NCBI RefSeq assembly: GCF_000499845.2
Contig: NC_023754.2
Coordinates: forward strand, 26,512,611 to 26,576,610
Length of the DNA stretch: 64,000 nucleotides
Source of the DNA: Phaseolus vulgaris
Lineage: Eukaryota; Streptophyta; Magnoliopsida; Fabales; Fabaceae
Direction of reading: 5' to 3'
Positions 11,115 through 22,712 of the stretch are shown piece after piece. Each line of letters starts with the position of its first letter. The first letter of the stretch is position 1. Position numbers and translations under genes: made by a program. The notes under the pieces were generated by a model. That model was not told where the DNA came from, did not search any database, and saw only the letters and a list, made by a program, of their open reading frames with translations.

Positions 11115-12221
11115 TTCATCACCTATGAAGCATAGACATGGATACTGTTGACACTGGCACGGGTTACGGTTAAAATACAAATTATAGGACACCAGACACA
11201 ATATATATTAATATATTTTTGTAATCTGAAAAAATCAAGATAAATATTCATAAAATAAAAAACATATGTAAATCATAATATTTAATTTTTATTATTCATC
11301 CTAATTGAAAAATACAATTTCTGGTAATTAACAATATGAATAATTTGATTGTCATTCATAAAAAAAACATCTCTATAATATTCTATAATTTAATTTCCTC
11401 TTTTGTTTGAGGAATTTCCTCCTACATTGTGATTTAAAAAAAAGCTTAGTCGAATAGTTATATTATAAAAGAATAAATAAATTTATTGTTTATACCAATT
11501 AACAATAGAGATTTTCTTAAATGTTTTTGTTATATATCTTTTTACTACTTTTATTTATTTTTTCCATCTTTATATTCATTAACTAACTATTATTTACGAT
11601 AAATTATCCTTTAAGGAGTGATATAAGGGAATATTGAAAATGTTTCTTTTTATAACTATAACAATTAATAAAAAGTAAATTATTTTTATAATTACTATTT
11701 TTACATACTTTATTAAAATTTTATTTTTTATGTTTTAGCAATTTTTCATAAAAATAGTTATATCAAATTTTATTCATTATTTTTATTATCATAAAAAAAC
11801 TAAACATACAAGCTCCACTAGTAATAATAATTAGGACCAAACAATATAAAATTATTTTTAGACATATATTCTTTAAATTGTACAAAATAAATAAAAAACT
11901 TAAAAACTATACTTTTTTATCACACTCTATTATCACTTGGTGTAGTTCAAATTAACCAATTTTTTTTAAAAACTTTATCCTAAACTCAAATAAAATTGGA
12001 AGAGTGAATCCTATTGGACAGTGGATGCAACTGGGAAAGCCACGTCATCTCATCGGCACCATCCATTTGGATTCTCCTTCCTCTCTAACCAGTTCATTAC
12101 GAAAGTTAACCACCATCATCACTTTCCTCTCTCCTTCATTCCCCACCTCACAATTCTCTTCACTCTATTTTCCACTCTTTTTCTGCTCCTCAAGCTCTCT
12201 GTTAGCTCCTTAAGTTCCAAA
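11115..12221. other. Intergenic region, Rossmann gene 3' flank and DVR promoter
   Basis: Very AT-rich from about 11190 to 11990 with no gene. The last 200 bases become C/T-rich and form the DVR leader. The DVR frame is open upstream of its start through this leader. Confidence 0.6.
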
Positions 12222-13457
12222 ATGTCCCTCTGCTACACTTCCAATTTCATCTCACTCAACCATCAAAAAAGCCTTTCCTTAACCTTCTCTTCGGACTCTC
12301 CTCGCTTCATCAACCTTTTTTCAGTTAAGCATCGGAAACCACACCACCCCATTAAGTTCACGACAGAAAGATTCAAACTTGTTGCCTCTCTGACGCCAGC
12401 ACCACCCATTGAGACCGCCCCATCAAGTTATAGGAGCAAGAGTCCTAAAGATGTTAACGTCTTGGTGGTGGGTTCAACTGGGTACATTGGAAAGTATGTG
12501 GTGAGAGAGTTGGTTAAGAGAGGGTTCAACGTCACAGCCATTGCTAGAGAGAGGAGTGGAATTAAGGGTAGTGTTGATAAGGATCAGACGTTGAATCAGT
12601 TAAGAGGGGCCAATGTGTGTTTCTCGGATGTGGCCAATTTGGATGCTTTGGAAGGGTCTTTGAACAGCTTGGGGAATTCTTTTGATGTTGTGGTGTCATG
12701 CCTTGCTAGTAGAAATGGAGGGGTGAAGGACTCTTGGAAGATTGATTATGAGGCAACAAGGAATAGCCTTGTTGCTGGAAGAAAACGAGGGGCTTCGCAT
12801 TTTGTGTTGCTTTCAGCAATATGTGTGCAGAAGCCCCTCCTTGAGTTTCAGCGTGCCAAGTTGAAGTTTGAGGATGAGTTGATGAAGTTAGCTGAGGAGG
12901 ATGGTGGATTCAGCTATAGCATAGTGAGGCCAACAGCATTTTTCAAGAGTTTGGGGGGTCAGGTTGAGTTGGTGAAGGATGGGAAACCATATGTTATGTT
13001 TGGAGATGGGAAACTGTGTGCTTGTAAGCCAATAAGTGAGTCAGATTTGGCTTCTTTTATTGTGGATTGTGTCCTTAGTGAGGATAAGATTAACAAGGTG
13101 TTGCCAATTGGAGGGCCTGGAAAGGCATTGACTCCACTGGAACAAGGGGAGATCTTGTTTAGGCTTTTGGGGAAGGAGCCAAAATTCTTGAAAGTTCCAA
13201 TAGGAATAATGGATTTTGCCATTGGGGTTCTTGACTTTCTGGTTAAAGTCTTTCCTTCACTGGAAGATGCTGCTGAGTTTGGGAAAATTGGAAGGTACTA
13301 TGCGGCGGAAAGTATGTTGCTTCTGGATCCTGAGACTGGAGAGTATAGTGCTGAGAAGACACCTAGCTATGGGAATGATACATTGGAAGAGTTTTTTGCT
13401 ACGGTTCTCAGGGAGGGCATGGCTGGTCAAGAGCTAGGTGAGCAAACAATATTTTAA
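12222..13457 (+). CDS. DVR: Divinyl chlorophyllide a 8-vinyl-reductase, chloroplastic
   Basis: The gene is one uninterrupted 411-aa frame. The enzyme reduces the 8-vinyl group of divinyl (proto)chlorophyllide with NADPH in the plastid, making monovinyl chlorophyll precursors. The N-terminus (about 1-60) is Ser/Thr/Lys-rich and nearly free of acidic residues, as expected of a transit peptide. The Rossmann motif [14 protein letters not shown] lies near 80-93. Further signatures are [53 protein letters not shown] and [12 protein letters not shown], all characteristic of the DVR/PCB2 family. The frame stays open upstream to an ATG at 12021, but MSLCYTSNF gives the family's usual length (about 417 aa in Arabidopsis, from memory), so I use 12222. 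A polyadenylation-like AATAAA lies at 13654. Very secure assignment. Confidence 0.96.
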   Translation: MSLCYTSNFISLNHQKSLSLTFSSDSPRFINLFSVKHRKPHHPIKFTTERFKLVASLTPAPPIETAPSSYRSKSPKDVNVLVVGSTGYIGKYVVRELVKRGFNVTAIARERSGIKGSVDKDQTLNQLRGANVCFSDVANLDALEGSLNSLGNSFDVVVSCLASRNGGVKDSWKIDYEATRNSLVAGRKRGASHFVLLSAICVQKPLLEFQRAKLKFEDELMKLAEEDGGFSYSIVRPTAFFKSLGGQVELVKDGKPYVMFGDGKLCACKPISESDLASFIVDCVLSEDKINKVLPIGGPGKALTPLEQGEILFRLLGKEPKFLKVPIGIMDFAIGVLDFLVKVFPSLEDAAEFGKIGRYYAAESMLLLDPETGEYSAEKTPSYGNDTLEEFFATVLREGMAGQELGEQTIF

Positions 13458-14866
13458 GACGGTTGTGGTTAGATATGTATGAACACAATAAGGCAAATGG
13501 TGACACCAGTTTTGTTTCTGTAAATGCATGTATTCTGCTAGAGTCATTGTAATGTTTACAAAGTTCAGGCATTGTTGAAAGAAAATTCAAGTCTCTGAAA
13601 ATGAATTGTTGAAGATTCATTCTTAAGTTGAATTGCACTATCATTCCCATATCAATAAATCGTTTATTGATTTTGGCAGCTGAGTTTGATGTCCTAAAAC
13701 CAAGTTCATTTTAGTTTTGCAAGGAACTGGATGAGTGCATATGAATACAGTGTTATATTTCATTAAATATACAACTACATAAATACGCCATGCCTAATTA
13801 CTGTTGTCACTTGGTTGTTCAAAATGAGAAACTATAACCCATCGAAGTTTCCTGCCAAAGAGACGAATCTGTAAGGATTTTTATATAAAAAAGAAATTGA
13901 ATTTTCCATAAATTAAAATTATCTTGTGTTGAAGTTAATGTGTAGAAGCTCTCATGTATTTTTCCAAAAATTTTATTTTCAAGCTGTGTTTGAGTTAATT
14001 TTTTAACTTATGGAAAAGTATATTTTTTTTCATATTTTTTTGTACTGCAAGTCCTTAAGGAAAAACTCATCTAAACAGACCCTAAGTGATGAACTCACAA
14101 ATGCTGTCCTATTTAGGTGTCCTCATTGTCCTGCTAACTTGTAGTGAATTTCTTCCTTGCATGACATGTTTGGAGTCCATCTAACTGGTATATCAAAGTT
14201 CAACAACTGATTTTCAGCATCAGGTCACGGTTCATAAAATGAAAAGAAGACAATCCTTACCTTCTTCAGTTTTGATGAATGATTTAGTCATGTTTGCCAA
14301 TTTAGTTGTGCTCTTGCTTTTTCTGATTTTCCTGTGCAAAAATGCTCTCATTCCTGATGTACTGAAGCAAGCTAGGGGGAGTAGGATTTGCACAATTAAA
14401 TATAAAAGCATTTACCATATTACCTGTGCTTGATTGATTAGTTATAAACATTTTTTGCTTGAGTGAGAAAGATAAACGGATAATTCTTTTCAGCACAAAT
14501 AAAATGAAAAATACAACTGGGTCCCTGGAGACATCGTTTACACTTCACACACGTGAGAAATCCTAGAAGCATATTACTTGAAACAACGTTTCGAAATGCT
14601 CTTTATTACTAGATGGAATTCATATGAAACTTTCTAAATATGGAATCTACCAGCATCACATGAATTTCATTCAATGACACAGAATATGTGAAAAGAATGT
14701 GTTACTATCATTTTTCACATATCATCAACACCGTAGAAGAAATACTCACAAAAAACAAAAGACATTCAGACCAAACTATGAATATTAACTTGACACACTG
14801 ATTTGGTGAACAATGTGGCTCTTGAGTGCATATATATATATGCTGAATGGTCCGTATTCCTTACAT
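13458..14866. other. Intergenic region between convergent DVR and CASP-like genes
   Basis: DVR's 3' UTR occupies the left part, with AATAAA at 13654-13659. The rest is AT-rich. A short plus frame at 14239-14433 has a hydrophobic core but no family resemblance or promoter. The segment around 13870-14090 resembles degenerate MITE-like filler (A/T runs, then CTAAACAGACCCTAA), which is a weak impression only. Confidence 0.5.
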
Positions 14867-16027
14867 CTACTTGGGGACTCGACTGTGAATGGTGAAAGCT
14901 GAAAGCCAGATGAGCAGGACAATCACAATGCTGCCAAACAAAGCCACAGCTATGGAGCCAGCAAGATACCTACAGAACTTGTCGTATGCATTGCAAACTT
15001 TTATCCAACCCAAATTACTGTTTCCCTTTAAACCAATATATGCCACACTTCCGGCTGCTCCTGTTGCTGAGGCTATTATCCCCAGTATTAGCTGTACCAA
15101 GTCATGGTGAACAACTTATCATAATTTGTTTGTTTTGATTCTGTATGTCAAGCAAGAAAGTTAAGGAGACAAGATGAATAGCAATGTGGAAAGAAAGGTT
15201 AATTGATTGATTACTGCATCCCAGAAGATAAAGTGGAGGATGAACTTCAGTTTGAACTCTGGCTTCTGGATGATAGCAATAGAGGCTAGAGCAGAAACAA
15301 GGGCATAAAGGCCAGAGACACTGAATGCAGCCACAAAATATCTGCATGCATATCATATTCTCGGGGTAAAATTCTCAGTAAGTGGTCGTTAGAAGACTTG
15401 TTTGACAAAAAAAGAGAGAAGAAATAAATGTATGTGAATGTAGACTTTGGACCTTTAAATTAAAAATACAAACAAAATTGTTGAAGAGAAAGAAAAAAAC
15501 AAAAAGTATACTCAAAAAAGGAAGGAAAAAAATTTGCCCTGTGCAGGGCCGTCAATTATTTACTTTTGCAATAAAGTTCATACTAAACAAGACCAGTATA
15601 TTCCATTCTTATTTTAAAGTTTGGTACTCCTACACCTCTAGTTATCTCGCAGAAGAAAAAAGTTCAAGCAGTGAAGGGAAACTTTTATCTTAAGGTTGGT
15701 ATGCTTCATTTTCATCATTGATTCTTGTTTTGTATCAAGATGCTTGATATCATATAACAAATAAACAAAAATAGTAATCTGCAAAGAATTTGAATGTTTC
15801 TAAACTTACACAAAAGCTGGTGAGTACTTGAACTTGGCTGGCTGTGGTACAAGATTACCTTGGAAGAGCACAAGCTCTGTTTGATCACTGGAGACAATCA
15901 CTCCAAGTGCCACCACTGATGCTGCAAACAACAGAAATCTGAGGATCACATCAACTTTAAAATAATCCACTCCGGCCGGAAGGGGTGGAGTTGAAGATGA
16001 TTTGTACTCAAGGTCTGTAGAAGCCAT
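14867..16027 (-). CDS. CASP-like membrane protein, CASPL1D type
   Basis: Exons (minus): 16027-15810, 15341-15215, 15091-14867; 189 aa. The protein has a short cytosolic N-terminus and four predicted membrane spans, near 27-45 (VILRFLLFAASVVALGVIV), 74-97 (YFVAAFSVSGLYALVSAL), 106-135 and 162-183. Two residues diagnostic of the CASP/MARVEL family are present: Arg30 in span 1 and Asp114 in span 3 (FWDA). CASP-like proteins scaffold plasma-membrane domains; true CASPs guide Casparian-strip lignin, but CASPL1D members lack an assigned role. Intron 1 splits the Val codon after GT in SPAFV|YFV, as in the second CASPL gene in this window. Subgroup 1D is inferred from overall similarity and a recognisable N-terminus. 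Confidence 0.93.
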
Positions 16028-17775
16028 GATGAAGTGGTGCTTATCAGCAAGATGACTAGTGAAGGTGATTTGAGTGGCAGGTACTAGTAAATTGCAACTG
16101 TGAAAGATGCAAGGTGCAGATAGCTGAGCAATGACATGATACATTTCCTTATATACACACACATATAGATGGATTTGGCCTTTGTGGGAAGCCAATTGAA
16201 TCAAAAAGATATAAAAGCAAATGAGTTGGAGTTCCCTGCAGGCTAAGTGATATGGTTTCAACAGTTGCTTGGTGCATGTGTGATTCAGTCTTACTGTAAT
16301 AACATTAACATTTCAAAATTGGATATGTATTTACATGAATTAGAGTTATTTTGTTTCTTTGTTATTATATATAATATCCTCTTTTATTTAAATGACACAT
16401 ATCTCACTTGTGGGTTGTCCACATATGTTCTTAACAGCTTTGATGGAAAATTGAATGTTAGTTTTAACTTCCTTTCAAATGCTTAATCAAAGTTAAGTGC
16501 TCTGCTAGGAAAATATTCAACTCTAACAATGGAGATTATCTTGACTGTACTTGTGTCTGTGTTCTGTCACCTTCCACTTCAGCTTTAAAATAACCTAGGA
16601 AAATGGTAAGTAAAGAAAATGTTTTAATATATTTTTAAAAATAAATAAAGCACATAAAAAAATTACTGCCATAAATGGTCAATAGGTTTATTATTTTTTA
16701 TAATAATTAATTCAGAAGAGACATAAAAAAATATTTTTTTATATTAAATCCTGCTGGCTGCAGATTAATTTAAGCTCAACATATATTCATTTGTGGACTC
16801 CAATAGAGATAATTTAATTTGCAGAAATAGAGATTTCTATCAAGTGAAATACAACACATTATTTAAATGAGACCACATGTTGGAAAAAAAAACTTAATTG
16901 AGATTATGATATGCATAAAAATACATTAGAAATTATGTGAATATTGTATAAGTAAAATAATTGAGAAAAGAAAACAAACAAAAAAAAGAATATTTTTTTT
17001 AATTACCTAATAAACTAAAAGTATTCAAAAAAATCAAAACAAAAAATACATGTAAATATACATTCTCATTCACATACTTAATTTTAAAAAATTAAATATT
17101 ATTTATTTCTATATTTATCGTATTAATATGATTCATCAATATACCAAAACAAGATGGATATGGAAGGAATCTATTTCTCATCCTATACATATATGGTATA
17201 TTTTGAAAGCCAAATGAATTAATTAACCTTCACTAATTGTGTGAAAGTGTAAGCTATGCAAATAAATCAAAAGCTTGTAAATCAATGAATATCAATTTTA
17301 TATTTCACTTATTAGATTTGAAATCCTAGCTTTTACCTGAGTTCTAGTAGATAGATGCTCATAGTCAAATCTGTAATTAATTTAATAATGAATTTGGATT
17401 TTATTGGCTAAATTCTAGTGCTCAATCATTATCACTTCAACCACACAAAAGTTTCAATTCATGTTTATAAAGTGTAAATGAAAAAAAATCCTTGTTTTCA
17501 AGTTAATTTTATAAGAGTTAATTAAAAAATAATATATTTTTCCATAAATTCTTCTAAATAAGAAAAGTAAGAAAAAAATAATCAAATACTAAAATGTCAT
17601 TAATTTAAAACGGAAGAAGTATTAATTAGTTTTAGAAAAAAAGAAAAAAAAAACCCAAAACGTCACCGTAGAGGGTGACCTACTCTTTCAAATGTTGGGT
17701 TGTGGAAGGAAGCAGAAAATAGCATAGCAGAGAAGAGAAAGGAAGAAGAAAGAGTTCGAATTTGTGGTGTGAAAA
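16028..17775. other. Intergenic region between divergent CASP-like and MAGO genes
   Basis: It holds the leader of the CASP-like gene at the left and the MAGO promoter at the right, including a TGACG-type element (ACGTCACC, about 17659-17666) close to the MAGO leader. The middle (16600-17600) is very AT-rich with no gene. Confidence 0.55.
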
Positions 17776-20289
17776 ATGGGAAGCGAAGAGGAGAAAGGGG
17801 AATTCTACCTGAGATACTACGTGGGGCACAAGGGGAAGTTCGGTCACGAATTCCTTGAATTCGAGTTCAGACCTGACGGCAAGCTTCGTTATGCCAACAA
17901 CTCCAACTACAAAAACGACACCATAATCCGCAAGGAGGTGTACCTCACTCCCGCCGTTTTGTGTGAGTGCCGCCGTGTAATCGCGGAGAGCGAGATCATG
18001 AAGGAGGACGACAACAACTGGCCGGAACCCGACCGTGTGGGACGCCAGGAGCTGGAGATTGTCATGGGGAACGAGCACATTTCCTTCACAACTTCCAAGA
18101 TTGGATCTCTCGTCGACGTTCAGTCCAGTGCCGATCCAGAAGGCCTTCGCATCTTTTACTATCTTGTTCAGGTCACTCGCGTACCCCATTTTCTCGTATC
18201 ATTCTGTTACTGCTAGGGTTTTAGTGCAGTTTGTGAAATTTGATTATAGATATGTGTAGGAAAAAAAAGTGAAATGGAATTTAGTGTGCCAGCTAAATAA
18301 TTGCTTTGTTACCGGAATATTATACGCAAACATAGTATTACTTGTATAGGCTGTTATAGGTGTGGAAGAGTAAGACCTGCCTGGGTGAACTTCTCTGTAA
18401 ACACTTATACTAGAAGAAAAAAAGGGAATAATCTTCTCCTTAAGCTAAAACTAGCTTGTGCATGAGCCAATTTGTAAAACCTCTCTTGTTTAGCTTCGTA
18501 TTTTTTCTTGTGAGAATTGCTTGTGCAGAAGAACATCCAATCAGACCTTAAAGATTTTGTTTGTTTGTTTTATGGGAGGGAGCCTAAAGGATTTTTGCTT
18601 GAAGGAAACAAGTTTTTTCCAAACATATGTACATTAGACTCCCTCCAAATGGAAAAACAAACATGCTGTGTGTCTGTTTGGCTGCCTTCAAATGTCACTT
18701 TCTTTCTGAAAGTGCAATAGATTAGGCTGTGTCCCTGAAAAGCAAATATAAGACTGTCAGAATTTTATCAAGGATATGCTTAAAATCTGGTACATTGCAA
18801 GAAAACTGGTATCATATACAATTTATCCTTCTTTGTTAACAAAACTTGTTATCAGCCGGCCAATGCATTTTCATTTCTGCCACGACCACTTGTTCCAAGT
18901 TAAAATTGTCATGTCGGGATCTTGTTCCTTAGGAGGAGAGCTAACTTTTGAGCTGAAGCCTTATTCCACGTGCTGAAACATGTTTTTGAAGGTTCTGTCA
19001 AGGTTTTAATAGCATGCTTTGGGTGACGTTATAGTGACTAGTAGAGACGTAACCCCTGCTCACTACAGGAGCATTTGTAGTTTAGATTAGTGGCTTGGCT
19101 ATAACAAACCAAATAATGGTGTTATGTGTTAACTCGAGAAAAAGTCCTCTGAACAGATACATTCACATTAGGGCTTTCATGGGACACTCTTGTTGGTGTT
19201 CCGACCTCAAGTCTATTAAGATATCATTCTTAGGATCAATCACCACTTCTGAGATATTGTCTGTTTTGGAACTTAGAGTTTCATCATGGTTTTGTTCTTA
19301 AAAATCACCTAAGAAGGTTAAGGGAGGAAATTGGTCTCAACTCTTAACCAAGTGGGACTATTGGATGTACTAGAACAAGCCTCTCAGTCGAGGGCTAAGG
19401 GAATGAGAATTCGTCTTTGGAACCACTCTTTCATTCCCACGGACAAGGACAATCTTCCGACCTCAAGTCCATTAAGGTAGCTTTATTTGAATCAATCACC
19501 GAATCTGAGGTAGGTGTCTCAGAGGGTTAAAGGAGGAAGGTGTATTTAAATTGTCCTTAACCTCGAGTCTTAAGTGATGTGAAATTATTAGGTGTAGCAG
19601 AATAGTATAGTAGAGTAACAACTTTTATTTATTCGTTTTTTATTGAGAAAATTTATTATCATGAATCATTCTGGAATGCTGTTCTGGGTCATAGCTTGCA
19701 CTTTGCTTTGTGTCAATTTTACATGTTTAATTGTGTAGTCAAATGAAGAACGTTTCTATGCAGCTGTGAACAAAAAGTGGTTCAATCAAAAGACAACAGT
19801 CTTAGGTTATGTAATTTGTAGTACTTTAATGTATTAAATGGTCAACATTGACTTGTAAAAGAAGTAAAGACGTCTAGGTATCATGCTGAAGTTCATTTGG
19901 TATTAAATATTAACCTTGGTTTTGAGAAATATCTGGGTGGTACGTTCTCATCTTATGGACCTCTTTTAGGAAGACAGACAGCCACCGCATAACCAGCACG
20001 GATGAAAATTTAGCTGATATTTGAAAATTCCTTTGTTCTAGTTTTTTCCGGACTATATTTCTAAATGTTTTCTAGTGATGCGTGTTCTCCATGATATGTT
20101 ATTATTTTGTTTATTCCGTGATCTTTAGTTTCGGGGAGGAGACTCCGGGAAATAATAGCAGCTGCTCATTAATTTGGTGAATGCCAGATTTGCCTTTGGT
20201 TTATTTTTTTCATGTTTACTGTTTTGCAGGATTTGAAGTGCTTTGTCTTCTCTCTCATTTCTCTTCACTTCAAGATCAAGCCTATATAA
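17776..20289 (+). CDS. MAGO: Exon junction complex core subunit Mago nashi
   Basis: Two exons, 17776-18171 and 20230-20289, give 151 aa, the family's usual size. MAGO pairs with Y14 (RBM8A) and holds eIF4A3 on spliced mRNA in the exon junction complex, which acts in mRNA localisation, translation and nonsense-mediated decay. Visible signatures: [38 protein letters not shown], then [42 protein letters not shown], and the C-terminal [19 protein letters not shown] encoded by exon 2. The sequence is almost invariant across eukaryotes, so the assignment is secure. Exon 1 is markedly GC-richer than its surroundings. The single 2.06-kb intron contains a duplicated segment. The gene lies between two CASP-like genes. 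Confidence 0.97.
19199..19600 (+). repeat. Imperfect direct duplication inside the MAGO intron
   Basis: The 55 bases at 19199-19253 and at 19455-19509 align without gaps, 45 of 55 matching by my count. Shared pieces are TTCCGACCTCAAGT, ATTAAG, ATCAATCACC and TCTGAG. Further on, both copies carry GGTTAA.GGAGGAA and CTTAACC in the same order, so the repeat unit is about 256 bp. No coding content; class unknown. Confidence 0.7.
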
Positions 20290-22712
20290 GATGTTTGAAA
20301 TATTATGCATTCATCCTCGATGTGTACTTGTGTCACAACCATCACTTTTTTTCGAATGGAGTTTGACCTGTGATAGAGTGACTTATAATCATGAATATGA
20401 TTTGGCTCTGTATTGGTGGTTACATGAACTGCAAATTTTGGATTTAAAGGAGTAAGTCTTGTACCAAAGTGTTGATTGGATTGTTTTATGCATGGCTTGG
20501 TTATTCTTTCTGTCCCTGGCTTCCACGTTTGGGTAGTAGGAAATGTTACATTTGAAATTGGAAATACAATGGGATGCATATTTTTTTTAACAGGATTTAT
20601 TGAGATGAAAAAAATATTTTTTTATACATTTTATTAACTTTTCGGTTGAAATTTACACATTCTGTTTGAATAATATTTAAAACTACATTATATTAAAATC
20701 AATTTTAACTGATTCATTTTTAGAGTTCATTCAAATAATTATCTATCGTTTTTTTTCTAAATGGGTTTACAGCAATAATAAGGTCATCGATCGATCTTAT
20801 TTTACCTTTTGTGAGTCATGTTATTTTCTAGATTTCCTTGCAAGTTTTGTTTTAATGCAATTATTTTATAAGGTCGGCTTATTTATAATTTTTTATTTTC
20901 ATTTTAATATAAATAATAAGCAGTTTTTTTTTTAAATTCAGAATCTTAAGTCTTTCTTTTGTCACATTAACATATTTTAATTATATATTTTTTTAAAAGG
21001 TTCAGGTCTTATAATTTCTAGTTTAACTACGATTTATATTTATAAATGTCCTAGGTAATGTGATAGATGCGGTTGGTTCAATTTGATAGATAATTAGTTG
21101 CAAAATTATTGTGTTTGACAACCCCTTATGTTCCTTAATTATGTTTGAATTTAATTTAATTTCAAAAAATTAATTTTAAAACCAAGAGTAATTTTTCACA
21201 CACATAATATACATAAGAATTTGAAATTGAACCATTTTACATAAGAAATCAGAAAATTTAATTAAATTTAAGAAATAATATTATATATTATATAAAAGCA
21301 ACACACGGAACTTGAGAGTGACTGGAATCTGTGGGGATGGGTGATCTTCATCCACCTCTGCCCATGCTCATCAATGCTTTGCAATGAAATATTGTTTGCT
21401 TGGAAGACCATCAAAACTCATAAATGATGTTGTTGAGAAAGAGAAATAACTAAATGGATTCCACAAAATCATGAGAAATGCATGTAAATTTGTACAAAGT
21501 GTTGTTGCATTTTTCAGTTTTTCATTTGACATCAAAAGAGGTGTTAGGACTTTAGATCCTCATCCCCAGAAGTAACAAGAACCACAATCTTGCACACACC
21601 AAATAAATGAATAACGTGCTTACGTTATAATCTATAAATATATGATACATAGCTTGATGAAATAGAAAAAAAAAAACTTTTTTTAAGTTGACAAGTCATA
21701 TCATATATGATCATATATTATGGCATATTTAAAGTTTAGGTAGTAGTATTAATATATAGCATTGTTGTTTGAAATAATCAGAGTGACACACATGGTATGT
21801 GGAACTGTTGTCTTATATTTTAGTAGCAAGATGATGCAATGTGGCAGATGAATATAGTCACCATTCAACAAAGCTTTTCTGATGATTTAGCTAAGTTACC
21901 ATTCATGAGTTTTGTCATGTATGAAAGCACTTATTTCTTAGTGTTGAAATATGATTCTTACAAAATTTTAGAACCACTATAACTGAAATATGGTGAAAGA
22001 TATCTTTGAATTCTTACATGTTTGGCTATACTAAATTATGACAACCAATACATAATCCATTTTTTCAGTTACGAAATTGATATAAAGAATTAAATATATT
22101 TTTTTACAATCAACTCACCTCTGCAAAAATATTAAAAAAAACTAAGAAATGTTTTACAATAAATCAGTTCTTCTGTATAAACGTTTTGATGTAAAACATA
22201 GCATTAAAATGAATTTGAACACATTCTAATCAAAGATAACTCTACCTAATCTTAAAACTCATTTTTGAAATACTTCAAAAGTACTCATCCAAACATATCT
22301 TTAATAAAATTATAATGTGAGAATGAGTTCCAAATTCCAATGATATGGTTGAGAAGGGTTGTAAAGAAAGTGGTGGAAGATGGCTATAGGGATGTTGTTG
22401 ATAATATTGTCCATTTGATGACATTAAACAAATCTAATTATGCAGAGTCTAGAGTTATACAAGTATATACAATAAATGCACCAATTCAATTCTTGGTATG
22501 CTTGGTGACTCCTCCATGCTGTCACAATTGCATACTTTTCAACACTTTAATAGCCATTCCACACAAAATGTATGGGGTAAATGAATGAAACCCCCTTACC
22601 CCTTTTATTAGTATAACATTATCAACTTCCCTTCATCAGTTCCACACTATTTAAAGTCACATTTTCCTTTTGCCAACACTTCACCACAAGGGTTCATAGT
22701 TTTGTTACTAGA
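20290..22712. other. AT-rich intergenic region between MAGO and the second CASP-like gene
   Basis: MAGO's 3' UTR lies at the left and a TATA-like CTATTTAAAG at about 22648 precedes the CASP-like gene at the right. The interior holds only short frames without family resemblance. Confidence 0.55.

Noticed and set aside
12021..12221. 67-residue N-terminal extension of DVR
   Set aside because: The frame is open but the extension is not plastid-like at its start and would exceed the family length; MSLCYTSNF at 12222 fits much better.
12959..13222. 87-codon minus-strand ORF
   Set aside because: Antisense shadow of the DVR coding sequence.
14239..14433. 64-codon plus ORF with a hydrophobic core
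   Set aside because: No family resemblance, no promoter and no splice partner; the hydrophobicity follows from T-rich sequence.
17680..18189. 169-codon minus-strand ORF
   Set aside because: Antisense to MAGO exon 1; MAGO is almost invariant in eukaryotes and has the matching second exon.
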